NCBI RefSeq assembly: GCF_023558375.1
Contig: NZ_CP083761.1
Span: forward strand, 5,652,411-5,716,410
Source of the DNA: Chroococcidiopsis sp. CCMEE 29
GTDB lineage: Bacteria; Cyanobacteriota; Cyanobacteriia; Cyanobacteriales; Chroococcidiopsidaceae
Direction: 5' to 3'
DNA length: 64,000 nt
Shown: one piece after another, positions 53,586 to 62,645 of the stretch
Position numbering within the stretch: position 1 is the stretch's first letter
How the letters are laid out: each line of letters begins with the position of its first letter
Made by a program: the position numbers and the translations under genes
Notes under the pieces: generated by a model
What the model was told of the DNA's origin: nothing
Seen by the model: the letters and a program-made list of their open reading frames with translations, nothing else
Database searches by the model: none

Positions 53586-54512
53586 GTGAATGCTGCAACT
53601 TTAAATTCCCATCGCTTGTGGGCGTATTTACAGCTAATGCGACCTGCAAACATTGTCACTTCTTGGGCAGATGTTCTGGCTGGCTTCGCTGCTTCGGGTT
53701 CCATTATGTTCCTGAATACAGAGGGACAATCAGTGCTTGCAACTTTAGTGCCGCTGGCGTGTTTGCTGGTGGCTACTACAGGTTTGTATGGTGGTGGCGT
53801 AGTTTTCAATGATGTATTCGATGCTGAACTAGATTCCCAAGAGCGACCAGAACGACCGATTCCCAGTGGGAGAGCGTCCCGTCAAGGTGCAATTTTACTA
53901 GGGAGTCTGCTTTTGCTTGTCGGCATAGTTGCAGCCTTTCAAGTCTCGTGGTTGAGCGCTATTTTGGCTCCGAGTATAGCGGTTACTGCCTTACTTTATG
54001 ATGCTTTCGGGAAGCATCACCCGGTTCTTGGTCCTCTTAACATGGGGGTTTGTCGCGGCGGCAACCTCTTGTTAGGCATTAGTGTCGTACCAGCAATGGT
54101 AGGGGAATATTGGTTTTTGGCTCTGATTCCCATCGTTTACATTGCTGCTGTCACTGCCATCAGCCGAGGTGAAGTACACGGAACAAAAGGTAACACTGGA
54201 ATCATTGCGTTGCTGCTGATTGGCATAGTCATTGCCGGGCTTGTAGGGTTAGGGCTATTAAAGGATTATAAAATCCTCGCGGCATTACCATTTCTTGCTT
54301 TATTTGCTGGGCGAGTGTTGCTACCTTTTATCAAAGCTGTGCGCGAACCAACCCCAAATCAAATCCGCATGGCAGTGAAAGCTGGCGTATTGTCACTCAT
54401 CGTTTTGGATGCGACGGTTGCTGCTGGGTTTTCAAGTTTGTTCTATGGATTGCTGGTCTTGAGCTTACTGCCACTCTCAATCGCACTGGCGCAAATTTTT
54501 GCTGTGACTTGA
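53586..54512 (+). CDS. eboC: EboC, UbiA-like prenyltransferase family membrane protein
   Basis: From GTG 53586 (AAGGAGA ahead), 308 residues with about eight membrane helices. The UbiA motif is NDVFDAELDSQERPERPIPS (NDxxDxxxD), and the second Asp motif is near LLYDAFGKHHPVLGPLNMGV. By fold it joins an isoprenoid to an aromatic or polyol acceptor. In ebo clusters it may attach a lipid carrier to a polar head made by EboD. Its function in scytonemin export is not resolved. Confidence 0.9.
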   Translation: MNAATLNSHRLWAYLQLMRPANIVTSWADVLAGFAASGSIMFLNTEGQSVLATLVPLACLLVATTGLYGGGVVFNDVFDAELDSQERPERPIPSGRASRQGAILLGSLLLLVGIVAAFQVSWLSAILAPSIAVTALLYDAFGKHHPVLGPLNMGVCRGGNLLLGISVVPAMVGEYWFLALIPIVYIAAVTAISRGEVHGTKGNTGIIALLLIGIVIAGLVGLGLLKDYKILAALPFLALFAGRVLLPFIKAVREPTPNQIRMAVKAGVLSLIVLDATVAAGFSSLFYGLLVLSLLPLSIALAQIFAVT

Positions 54513-54567
54513 AGCCTAGATGCCGCACGCACCAAAGACTAGAATCCTATTTCGCTAGCTCAATTGT

Positions 54568-55614
54568 ATGATACCAGAGAAGTTAAAACTCACGGACGAA
54601 CGCCTGATCGAGCTTTTACGCGATCGCCTCACAATTCTGACTGAATCAGGACTTCCAACTTTTGAGGAACAAATTTCATCGGTTGCTCCCCTTTTAGCAC
54701 AGCTCGGCGTGCCTGAATTTGTTTGGAAAAATACTATGGCAATGAGTTGTCTAGCGGTGCTTTCCGCTAGGTCTTCTGAAAAGAATGTCACACCCCAAAA
54801 AATTACCGTGATCGGTGGACGTGGCAGAATGGGAAAATTCTTTGCCCAGCAACTATCTGCCGCAGGTCACAACGTGAGTGTTCTCGGAAACCAAGATTGG
54901 GAGTATGCAGATATACTACTGGGTGAGGCAGATCTAGTCTTAATCAGCGTTCCGATTGAGTGCACGGTAGATGTAATCCAGCGTGCAGCTGAATATCTTG
55001 CCCCCACTACAGCCCTAGCTGATATCACTAGTATCAAGACCGAGCCAGTACAAACGATGCTCAAATACCATATTGGACCTGTAATGGGATTACATCCAAT
55101 GTTTGGTCCTAGCATCAAATCGTTCTCAGGACAAAAAGTTGTAGTTTGTCCAGGCAGACAAGATGATTCATTTCAATGGCTCCTTCAGTTTATTGCCAGT
55201 AAGGGTGCAGAGCTAATCGTATGCACTCCCGAAGAGCATGACTGGATTATGGTAATCGTCCAGGCAACCCGGCACTTCTCCAGGTTTAGCCTCGGTGTTT
55301 TCTTAGCGGCAGAAAAAATTGACATAGACCGTAGCTTGTCGATGTCTAGTCCAAGTTACCGCCAAGAGATTGACATAGTAAACCGTTTGTTTGCCCAAAG
55401 TCCATCTTTATGCGTAGACATCATGTTGGCTACAGAAGAAAGATGTCAGGCGATTGAAAAATTAGCGAACACCTACAGCCGTTTAGCACAGCTAGTAGCA
55501 AAGAAAGACCGAGCCGCCTTAATCCAAAAATTTGAAACAACTCAGAGCTTTTTTAAACAGAAAAGTGACCGCCCTTTAGAGAGCGATTATGCGATCGCTA
55601 CTTTTAGCAGCTAA
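54568..55614 (+). CDS. tyrA: Prephenate dehydrogenase, T-protein type
   Basis: A 348-residue protein. The NAD motif is ITVIGGRGRMGKF (G83-x-G...), followed by GLHPMFGPSIKSFSG and QATRHFSRFSLGVFLAAEKI, colinear with the dehydrogenase half of E. coli TyrA. Residues 1-75 are a short helical segment in the place of chorismate mutase, but I see none of its usual full-length conservation. In the scytonemin locus TyrA supplies p-hydroxyphenylpyruvate for ScyA. It lies between eboC and eboD, splitting the ebo genes. Confidence 0.92.
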   Translation: MIPEKLKLTDERLIELLRDRLTILTESGLPTFEEQISSVAPLLAQLGVPEFVWKNTMAMSCLAVLSARSSEKNVTPQKITVIGGRGRMGKFFAQQLSAAGHNVSVLGNQDWEYADILLGEADLVLISVPIECTVDVIQRAAEYLAPTTALADITSIKTEPVQTMLKYHIGPVMGLHPMFGPSIKSFSGQKVVVCPGRQDDSFQWLLQFIASKGAELIVCTPEEHDWIMVIVQATRHFSRFSLGVFLAAEKIDIDRSLSMSSPSYRQEIDIVNRLFAQSPSLCVDIMLATEERCQAIEKLANTYSRLAQLVAKKDRAALIQKFETTQSFFKQKSDRPLESDYAIATFSS

Positions 55615-55680
55615 TACCCTAATACAGCTCCCTCCAACCAAGTTAAGGGGAACGGAGGGATCGGACCAGAAAAGGAAACT

Positions 55681-56319
55681 ATGCTGATTGACATCTTTCA
55701 CGATACTGCCTGCCCTTGGTGCCGGATCGGCAAAAAGCACCTGTTCGATGCGCTCAAACAATGGCAAGGCGAAGCCGTAGATATTCGGTGGCACGCCTTC
55801 TTACCAGATGACACTATTCCTCCTGCGGGAATTCCTTTTCGTACTTTCATGAAAGCGAGAAAAGGGATCGACCCCGAAGAACTACATCGGCTATTTGACT
55901 ACACTCGGCAAAGGGGTGAGGTAGCTGGGGTCAAGCTAGATTTCGAAAAAATGTCTTTGGCTGTCAATACGAAGCTTTCCCACCGATTAATCGCACTGGC
56001 ACCCGAAAATAGCAAAGTTGCTGTCGTTGAAGCGATTTACAAAGCTTATTTTGAAGATGGTTTGAATATCGGAGACATTGAAACGCTTGTTGCTCTGGGA
56101 AGCCAAGCTGCTGGCATGGATGCTACTCAGTTACGCAGTCAACTGAACGGTGATGCTGCGCTCGATCAGGTGATGCTCGATACAACATTTGCTCGACAGA
56201 TTGACATTACCAGTGTGCCTTTCTTCATTTTCAATAACAAAGTCAGCGTCAATGGTTCTCAGTCAGTAGATGTATTCTGCCAGGTTTTGAATCAAGCAGC
56301 CCTTTTAGAAGTGTCATAG
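55681..56319 (+). CDS. DsbA family (FrnE-like) oxidoreductase
   Basis: A 212-residue protein with the active-site C11-P-W-C14 in FHDTACPWCRIGKKHLFDAL and the cis-Pro region TSVPFFIFNNKVSVNGSQSV. No signal peptide, unlike true periplasmic DsbA; it belongs to the FrnE/HCCA-isomerase-like branch. A dsbA-named gene is part of the Nostoc scytonemin cluster. It may set the redox state of an intermediate or protein; that is inference. It is 10 bases before the GST gene. Confidence 0.88.
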   Translation: MLIDIFHDTACPWCRIGKKHLFDALKQWQGEAVDIRWHAFLPDDTIPPAGIPFRTFMKARKGIDPEELHRLFDYTRQRGEVAGVKLDFEKMSLAVNTKLSHRLIALAPENSKVAVVEAIYKAYFEDGLNIGDIETLVALGSQAAGMDATQLRSQLNGDAALDQVMLDTTFARQIDITSVPFFIFNNKVSVNGSQSVDVFCQVLNQAALLEVS

Positions 56320-56329
56320 AGGTTTTCCA

Positions 56330-56977
56330 ATGCTGAAGTTTTATCACAATCCCCTCTCTCCCAACTCCCGCCGCGTGTGGGTTGCACTTTTGGAAAAAGA
56401 TATTCCATTTGAAGTGGTGCCACTCAACCTGGATGGCGATCAGTTTCAACCAGAATTCCTGGCAATTAACCCTTTTCATCACATTCCAGTTTTGGTGGAC
56501 GACGGCTTCAACGTCGTGGAATCTTTAGCAATCCTTGACTACCTAGAGGTAAAGTACCCTACTCCTCCCATGTTGCCCACTGATGCCAAAGCTTTAGCAA
56601 CTGTGCAGATGGTAGAACTGGTAACAGTGAATGAACTGGTGCCTGCTATTACTCCACTGATCCGTCAGATGATGGGTTTTGGTGGGGACTCGCAACAACT
56701 AGAGCAGTCAAAGCAGAAAGCACATACGGTACTGGCTTTCTTTGAGAAGCTACTCGACGATCGGCCTTACTTTGGTAGTAGCGATCGCATCACCCTAGCC
56801 GAGATCGTAGCCGGAACCACAGTACCGATGTTACCCCCTATGGGCGTGCCCCTGAACGGTTATCCAAAGCTGAGTGCTTGGTGTGATCGCTTGGTGCAGC
56901 GGCAGGCATGGGTGGCAACCGAACCCAAACCGGAGGCAATTGAAGCGTTTAAGTCTCGCATGGAGGCGCTGATTTAG
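56330..56977 (+). CDS. Glutathione S-transferase-like protein
   Basis: A 215-residue protein with an N-terminal thioredoxin-like domain (LKFYHNPLSPNSRRVWVALL; the FHHIPVLVDDGFNVVESLAI cis-Pro/ESxAI motif) and an all-helical C-domain (YFGSSDRITLAEIVAGTTVP). The Ser in LSPNSRRV is the likely catalytic residue. It is translated just after the DsbA-like gene. GST is not among the commonly listed scytonemin genes, so its role here (conjugation, isomerisation, detoxification) is open. Confidence 0.88.
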   Translation: MLKFYHNPLSPNSRRVWVALLEKDIPFEVVPLNLDGDQFQPEFLAINPFHHIPVLVDDGFNVVESLAILDYLEVKYPTPPMLPTDAKALATVQMVELVTVNELVPAITPLIRQMMGFGGDSQQLEQSKQKAHTVLAFFEKLLDDRPYFGSSDRITLAEIVAGTTVPMLPPMGVPLNGYPKLSAWCDRLVQRQAWVATEPKPEAIEAFKSRMEALI

Positions 56978-57047
56978 AGCAGGGGAGGCAGGGGAGGCAG
57001 GGGGAGAATTATGAATCTGGACCGCTTCTACATTTAAGAGCAAAACT

Positions 57048-58244
57048 ATGACAATCGGTATCAAGCAAAAAACTGCATTTAATCTACAACCAATTCACCA
57101 GTGTGTCCCTGTTACCTTCCACTATGACGTTCACTTCACGACGGGGTTGTTCCGAGTGGATAATCCATTACTGGCGCAAGTAGTTGCAGCAGATGTACAG
57201 ACAAGTCCAAAGCAAGCGATCGCAGTCATTGACTCAGGACTATTGCAGCATCATCGAGGATTGCTAGATCAATTAGCAGCCTATACCAAGCGGTACGGAG
57301 ACGTTCTTCAGCTAGGCTTTGAGCCAGTGATTGTTCCAGGTGGAGAAGCCGCCAAGAACAATCCTGGCTGGATAGAGCAAATCCACAAGATTATTGATGC
57401 AGTTGGGTTGTGCCGCCACTCTTATGTGTTAGCGATCGGTGGTGGAGCTGTGCTGGATATGGTGGGATATGCAGCGGCAACTGCTCACCGGGGCATTCGA
57501 CTCCTGCGGGTGCCAACTACGGTGTTAGCACAAAACGATTCCGGAGTGGGGGTGAAAAACGGCATCAATGCCTTTGACAAGAAAAACTTTCTGGGGACTT
57601 TCGCACCCCCTTATGCAGTCTTAAATGACTTTGATTTCCTCACTACCCTAGACGATCGCGACTGGCGAGCCGGTATTGCAGAAGCCGTCAAGGTGGCATT
57701 AATCAAAGACGCAAGCTTCTTTAAGTTCATTAGGAGACATACTGAGGCACTGGTGAATCGCGACAGGGACACCATGCAACAGATGATCTATCGCTGTGCT
57801 CAGTTGCACCTACAGCATATTGCCGGTAGCGGTGACCCCTTTGAAATGGGTTCATCTCGTCCCCTAGATTTTGGTCACTGGGTAGCTCACAAACTGGAGC
57901 AATTGACAGATTACAGTCTGCGTCATGGTGAAGCAGTAGCGATTGGAATTGCTCTAGATAGCACCTATTCCTATCTGGCAGGACTGCTTTCTCGGTTAGA
58001 GTGGCAGCGGATCGTGACTACACTGACAGCATTGGGCTTCACGTTGTATGTGCCGGAACTGGCGCAAGCTTACTATCAACTGGCAGATCCCCGCTGCCTG
58101 TTCCGAGGACTGACCGAGTTCCGAGAACACTTGGGAGGAGAATTGACTCTAATGCTACTGCAAGAAATTGGGCAGGGGGTTGAAGTCCATGAAGTAGATT
58201 TGTCTTTGTACAGGCAAGCAATTTCGTTGCTAGTTGATTGCTAA
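57048..58244 (+). CDS. eboD: EboD, sugar-phosphate cyclase-like (3-dehydroquinate synthase family)
   Basis: 398 residues. The dehydroquinate-synthase fold shows [60 protein letters not shown] and zinc-ligand His in [13 protein letters not shown] and [14 protein letters not shown]. This is the EboD branch, not AroB; it probably forms a cyclic polyol. The gene follows a GGGGAGGCA tandem repeat (56980-57003). Confidence 0.92.
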   Translation: MTIGIKQKTAFNLQPIHQCVPVTFHYDVHFTTGLFRVDNPLLAQVVAADVQTSPKQAIAVIDSGLLQHHRGLLDQLAAYTKRYGDVLQLGFEPVIVPGGEAAKNNPGWIEQIHKIIDAVGLCRHSYVLAIGGGAVLDMVGYAAATAHRGIRLLRVPTTVLAQNDSGVGVKNGINAFDKKNFLGTFAPPYAVLNDFDFLTTLDDRDWRAGIAEAVKVALIKDASFFKFIRRHTEALVNRDRDTMQQMIYRCAQLHLQHIAGSGDPFEMGSSRPLDFGHWVAHKLEQLTDYSLRHGEAVAIGIALDSTYSYLAGLLSRLEWQRIVTTLTALGFTLYVPELAQAYYQLADPRCLFRGLTEFREHLGGELTLMLLQEIGQGVEVHEVDLSLYRQAISLLVDC

Positions 58245-58321
58245 TTGTTCGTTGGTGTAAAAATATACTGAGCCTTTTGCAGGTCAGGCTATGCTGAATT
58301 TCTCCGTGCAGGCTTCCTCAG

Positions 58322-58420
58322 CCAGTTCCGGAACCGCAAACCGATGCGGCGCTAGTTGGTATTGGCTTAATTGGCACTGGTTTCCTGCTACGCTGTCGTC
58401 GTCGTAACGCTTCTAGCTAA
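58322..58420 (+). pseudogene. Orphan PEP-CTERM tail fragment
   Basis: A 32-codon plus-strand frame ends at TAA 58418 and reads PVPEPQTDAALVGIGLIGTG, FLLRCRRRNASS. VPEP, a hydrophobic helix and an Arg cluster are the full PEP-CTERM sorting signal. Upstream the frame is stopped within about 15 codons, so the protein body is gone. It sits between eboD and eboE. Confidence 0.72.
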
Positions 58421-58471
58421 CCAAGAACTTCTACGAATGCTCTTAACTTAGTGAAATTTAACTATTAAATA

Positions 58472-59704
58472 ATGAAAATTGGCACATCCAGCGGCTTTCA
58501 CTTAACCTATTGCACCAACATTCACCCTGGTGAAGAGTGGAGCCAAGTCTTTGCCAACTTAGAGCAGTATATTCCAGTTCTCAAAACCCGAGTGGCACTG
58601 GGGAAACCATTCGGTATCGGGTTGCGCTTAGCAGACGTGGCAACAAGGGAACTGCTACAGGGAACTCTGGCTCAGTTCCAGTCATGGCTGACTGCACAAG
58701 ATTTGTATGTGTTTACTTTAAATGGCTTTCCCTATGGCGGATTTCATCGGCAGGTAGTAAAAGACCAGGTTTATGCCCCAGATTGGTCGAAGCAAGAGCG
58801 GTTGGACTACACATTGCGACTAACGAGCATCCTGGCAGAGCTGTTACCTGCCCAGATGGATGGTAGCATTTCCACACTGCCGCTATCGTACAAGCCATGG
58901 TTTAAGGGAAATCAGACTGCACAAGCAACCGTCCTCAACAGCGCCAGTATCCATCTAGCACAGGTAGCGGCGGTAATGATACGTATCCGAGCTGAGACAG
59001 GAAAACTGCTGCACTTGGATCTAGAACCAGAACCGGATGGATTGATTGAAAATGCTGCCGAAGTAATTAATTATTTCCAGACGCAGTTACTACCTATCGG
59101 TGGAGCTTATCTAGCCAAGCAACTGGGAATTTCGCTAGCAGCAGCCGAGGCTCATTTACTGGAACATGTACGCATTTGTTATGACACCTGCCATTTTGCT
59201 GTGGAATATGAAGACCCAGCCTCAGTTTTCCAACAATTTCAAGCGGCAGGGATTCAGATTGGCAAGATTCAGCTGAGTGCCGCCTTGCAGGTGAACTTGC
59301 CGGAGCATACCAATCAGCGCCGTCAACTGCTGGAGCGGTTGCGTCCTTTCGCGGAGTCTACCTATTTACACCAGGTAATTGAACGCGATCGCAATTATCA
59401 GCTACATCACTACCCAGATCTGGAAACCGCCTTACCAAACCTGGACCAGACTACAGCTTGTGAGTGGCGGACTCATTTCCACGTCCCAATTTTTATCCGC
59501 GATTACCAACTGTTGCAGTCTACTCAAGACGACATTATCACCGTGCTAGATCTGCTGCAAAGCAACCATGCCTGCAACCACCTAGAAATTGAAACATACA
59601 CCTGGGACGTGCTGCCGTCGGCAATGAAGTTGGATTTACTGGCATCGATCCAGCGGGAGTATGAGTGGGTGTTGAATGAATTAGGGGCGAGGGGCGAGCG
59701 ATAA
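58472..59704 (+). CDS. eboE: EboE, metabolite traffic protein (xylose-isomerase-like TIM barrel)
   Basis: A 410-residue protein with a TIM-barrel sugar-isomerase pattern: FHLTYCTNIHPGEEWSQVFA, LYVFTLNGFPYGGFHRQVVK, LLHLDLEPEPDGLIENAAEV and RICYDTCHFAVEYEDPASVF supply likely metal ligands (E, D, H). Its last codons, GARGER, are encoded by a GGGGCGA tandem repeat that also supplies the stop, so the C-terminus may differ from relatives. It carries its own ATG after the fragment at 58322. Confidence 0.9.
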   Translation: MKIGTSSGFHLTYCTNIHPGEEWSQVFANLEQYIPVLKTRVALGKPFGIGLRLADVATRELLQGTLAQFQSWLTAQDLYVFTLNGFPYGGFHRQVVKDQVYAPDWSKQERLDYTLRLTSILAELLPAQMDGSISTLPLSYKPWFKGNQTAQATVLNSASIHLAQVAAVMIRIRAETGKLLHLDLEPEPDGLIENAAEVINYFQTQLLPIGGAYLAKQLGISLAAAEAHLLEHVRICYDTCHFAVEYEDPASVFQQFQAAGIQIGKIQLSAALQVNLPEHTNQRRQLLERLRPFAESTYLHQVIERDRNYQLHHYPDLETALPNLDQTTACEWRTHFHVPIFIRDYQLLQSTQDDIITVLDLLQSNHACNHLEIETYTWDVLPSAMKLDLLASIQREYEWVLNELGARGER

Positions 59705-59731
59705 GAGAATTATGAATTATGAAATTAGCTT

Positions 59732-61111
59732 ATGAATAAGACAGTTGTTCTAAATGTCGTGGGGTTGTCGCCTAGCATTTTGGGACAAAATACGCCGTTC
59801 TTGTCACGTTGGGCGGAAGGGCAAGTAGTCCCGGTTAAACCCGTGTTACCTGCTGTTACCTGTTCAGCCCAGGCAACTTATCTTACAGGTCAGTACCCTA
59901 GCCAGCATGGAATTGTCGCCAATGGTTGGTACTTTCGGGATGAGTGTGAAATTAAGTTTTGGCGGCAGTCTAATAAACTTGTGCAAGCTCCGAAAGTCTG
60001 GGAAGTGGCGCGATCGCTTGACCCGACCTTTACCTGCGCCAATCTATTCTGGTGGTATAACATGTACTCCTCGGTGGACTATGCGGTCACTCCCCGACCC
60101 ATGTACCCCGCTGATGGTAGAAAAATTCCTGATATTTATACTCAGCCTGGGGAATTGCGATCGCAAATCCAAGCTGAACTTGGTCAATTTCCGCTATTCA
60201 ATTTTTGGGGTCCTAACACATCAATTCGTTCCACCCAGTGGATTGCAGACTCAGCAAAGTGGGTCGAAGAACGCTACAATCCGACGCTGACACTCGTGTA
60301 TCTGCCTCATTTAGACTACTGCCTCCAGCGGTTTGGTCCTGACGAGAATCTGGTAGCGAAGGATCTACAAGAGGTTGATGCAATTTGTGGCGATTTGATT
60401 CAATTCTACGAAGCTCGCGGTGCCCAAGTGGTTGTTTTGTCAGAATACGGGATTACATCAGTTTCTCAACCCATTCACCTAAATCGGATACTGCGAGAAA
60501 ACGGTTTGCTGACGGTACGCGAAGAACTGGGACGAGAATTGCTTGATGCTGGGGCAAGTAAGGCGTTTGCCGTTGCCGATCATCAAATTGCCCATGTTTA
60601 TGTCAACGATCCAGTATACATCCCCAAAGTGCGCTCTCTGCTGGAAGCAACTACGAGGATTGCCCATGTTTTAGACGAGGCAGAAAAGCCAGCCTACCAT
60701 CTAGATCATCCCAGATCGGGAGAGTTGATTGCGATCGCTAATTCCGATGCCTGGTTTACCTACTACTATTGGCTCGATGATAGTAAGGCACCCGATTTTG
60801 CCAGAACCGTTGATATCCACCGCAAGCCTGGTTACGATCCTGTGGAATTATTCCTCGACCCTCAAATCCCATTTTCCAAGGCAAAGGTAGGCTTAACTCT
60901 ACTCAAAAAACAATTAGGTTTCCGCTACCTAATGGACGTGATTGGGTTAGATGCCTCACTCATACGCGGCTCTCACGGTAGCATCACTTCTTTAGCTGAA
61001 GGTCCACTTTTCATTACCCAGCAATCCCACTTGCTTGACAATACCACGGTGCTGGAGGCAACGGAGATTTACGGGCTGATTCTGCGGCATCTCAAAGCAG
61101 CCAAATATTAA
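59732..61111 (+). CDS. eboF: EboF, alkaline-phosphatase-superfamily (nucleotide pyrophosphatase-like) protein
   Basis: 459 residues. LPAVTCSAQATYLTGQYPSQ contains the nucleophile Thr of the NPP family, and further metal ligands are in YLPHLDYCLQRFG, VVVLSEYGITSVSQP and RGSHGSI. It probably hydrolyses a phosphodiester in the ebo metabolite. It is the last gene of the locus; no clear terminator is seen in the 250 bases that follow. Confidence 0.92.
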   Translation: MNKTVVLNVVGLSPSILGQNTPFLSRWAEGQVVPVKPVLPAVTCSAQATYLTGQYPSQHGIVANGWYFRDECEIKFWRQSNKLVQAPKVWEVARSLDPTFTCANLFWWYNMYSSVDYAVTPRPMYPADGRKIPDIYTQPGELRSQIQAELGQFPLFNFWGPNTSIRSTQWIADSAKWVEERYNPTLTLVYLPHLDYCLQRFGPDENLVAKDLQEVDAICGDLIQFYEARGAQVVVLSEYGITSVSQPIHLNRILRENGLLTVREELGRELLDAGASKAFAVADHQIAHVYVNDPVYIPKVRSLLEATTRIAHVLDEAEKPAYHLDHPRSGELIAIANSDAWFTYYYWLDDSKAPDFARTVDIHRKPGYDPVELFLDPQIPFSKAKVGLTLLKKQLGFRYLMDVIGLDASLIRGSHGSITSLAEGPLFITQQSHLLDNTTVLEATEIYGLILRHLKAAKY

Positions 61112-61363
61112 ACCTGCATGTTCACTAGTGGTTAGTGGCTAGTGTTACTCCATCTTGGCAAGACGCCGTTGCTCTGTGCGATCCAGGTCTTATACTTGGG
61201 CACAAGGCACATGCGTTGTTTTCCGCTATACATGATCCCCAGCACTAGAACCATCCTTTTGGGTTAGGTGCAGTTTAAGCCTATTGGCAGGGATTGGTAG
61301 TGTTGAGGGTGGCTACTATCAAAGCATGACAGTAATGTTTAGATTTGTTAAGGAGCCATAAAA

Positions 61364-61564
61364 ATGCAAACCAAAAGTGCTACTGATTTACCACCTGTTG
61401 CTACAGCCTATAATGGCACAGACCGTAATGCCTTTATCTTTGGCTGGAATCCCCAAGCTGAACTTTGGAACGGACGCCTCGCCATGATTGGTTTTCTTGC
61501 TTACCTACTTTGGGATCTGGCAGGTTATAGCGTGCTTCGTGACGTGCTCCACCTAATTGGCTAA
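61364..61564 (+). CDS. High-light-inducible protein (Hlip, CAB/ELIP family)
   Basis: A 66-residue protein with the Hlip core AELWNGRLAMIGFLAYLLWD (the ExxNGRxAMIGF chlorophyll-binding helix) preceded by FIFGWNPQ. Hlips protect PSII assembly and chlorophyll synthesis under strong light. Placement directly after the sunscreen locus fits co-selection by light stress. A GGAG ribosome-binding site precedes the ATG. Confidence 0.92.
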   Translation: MQTKSATDLPPVATAYNGTDRNAFIFGWNPQAELWNGRLAMIGFLAYLLWDLAGYSVLRDVLHLIG

Positions 61565-61610
61565 ACTCCACCTGGCGCACTAATAGCAACTAACCATCCT
61601 TGCTACCTGA

Positions 61611-61856
61611 GTGAGCGATGCGCGCAAGTACAAGGTTGATGGTCTGAGGTTGACCCCTCTGACAAAGCTATACTTCAAGGCAACTTCTTCTCAAGCAAGG
61701 ATGTCGAAATCTGAACCAATGACTCAGGCACAAGCGGATAGTGTGCTCACCCGCGAACAGTTGCCTAACTTAGGATTCCGCATTGGTGTTAGCCTGGTTC
61801 TCCTGGTGCTGCTCTTAGCTGTTGCTGTCCTTTACCACGGCATTATCAACCCCTAG
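61611..61856 (+). CDS. Small single-helix membrane protein downstream of the Hlip gene
   Basis: The frame opens with GTG 61611; a later ATG at 61701 (MSKSEPMTQAQADSVLTREQ) may be the real start. A C-terminal membrane helix is clear (VSLVLLVLLLAVAVLYHGII). The helix-at-the-end layout and the position after Hlip recall the light-harvesting-like ssl1498 group, but I cannot confirm the family. Confidence 0.5.
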   Translation: MSDARKYKVDGLRLTPLTKLYFKATSSQARMSKSEPMTQAQADSVLTREQLPNLGFRIGVSLVLLVLLLAVAVLYHGIINP

Positions 61857-62105
61857 CCAGGTTAATCGAACCTAGCATGAGGCAGATAGTGGGATAGTTT
61901 TCTCTCATCAACTCAAAATCCCACTTGTACTGCCGCCACCGCTTTCCGCTTGGAATCATCGGTTGAGAATTCCATAGATTCTTACCTTTGGCTAAATGTG
62001 TGAATTTTTCTTGCAAAGGTATTGACTTATTGCAGCAAAACTGGGTTAAGGCTAAAAATTGGCAAGATCCACGTCCAAACGATACTTTTATTGACGGAGA
62101 AAACA

Positions 62106-62645
62106 ATGGCTTTACCCGAACAAAAACGCTCTATTGGTGTATTTCCTAACCGTTTTGATGCGGAAAAGGCAATCAATGAACTGAAAGCAACAGGCTTTTC
62201 GATGGATAAAGTTTCTGTGATTGGACCGGATACAAATCCTGAGGAAGTAGAGGCTGCAGCTAACAATCTTGGTGGTATCGACAATCAAAGTAATCAAGCT
62301 GCTAGAGCAGGTACGATCTCTGGGGGTGCATTAGGAGGACTAGCGGGTGTATTAACGGGAATTGCAACTTTAACAATTCCTGGGTTGGGTCCGGTAGTAG
62401 CAGGTGGTGCTGCAGCAACTGCTTTAGCATCAACCCTCGCTGGCACTGCTGTAGGAGCAACAGCTGGCGGCTTAGTCGGGGGGATGAGTAGTCTAGCAAT
62501 TCCTGAACTCAAAGCCCAAGCTTACAAAGATTGGCTATCACGCGGTGCTTACCTAGTGATGCTAGAAGGCTCAGAAGACGATATCGGTCGTGCTGAAACT
62601 ATTCTGAGTCGCGGTGGCATTCAAGATTGGTTTGTCTATCAATAA
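62106..62645 (+). CDS. General stress protein-like, glycine-zipper membrane protein
   Basis: From ATG 62106, 179 residues: an N-terminal YflT/GSP17M-like domain (RSIGVFPNRFDAEKAINELK; MDKVSVIGPD), then a long Gly/Ala-rich hydrophobic hairpin (ALGGLAGVLTGIATLTIPGL; GTAVGATAGGLVGGMSSLAI), and a small C-terminal domain (YLVMLEGSEDDIGRAETILS). In several bacteria such proteins are stress induced. An upstream extension in frame to 62022 is not supported. Confidence 0.82.
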   Translation: MALPEQKRSIGVFPNRFDAEKAINELKATGFSMDKVSVIGPDTNPEEVEAAANNLGGIDNQSNQAARAGTISGGALGGLAGVLTGIATLTIPGLGPVVAGGAAATALASTLAGTAVGATAGGLVGGMSSLAIPELKAQAYKDWLSRGAYLVMLEGSEDDIGRAETILSRGGIQDWFVYQ

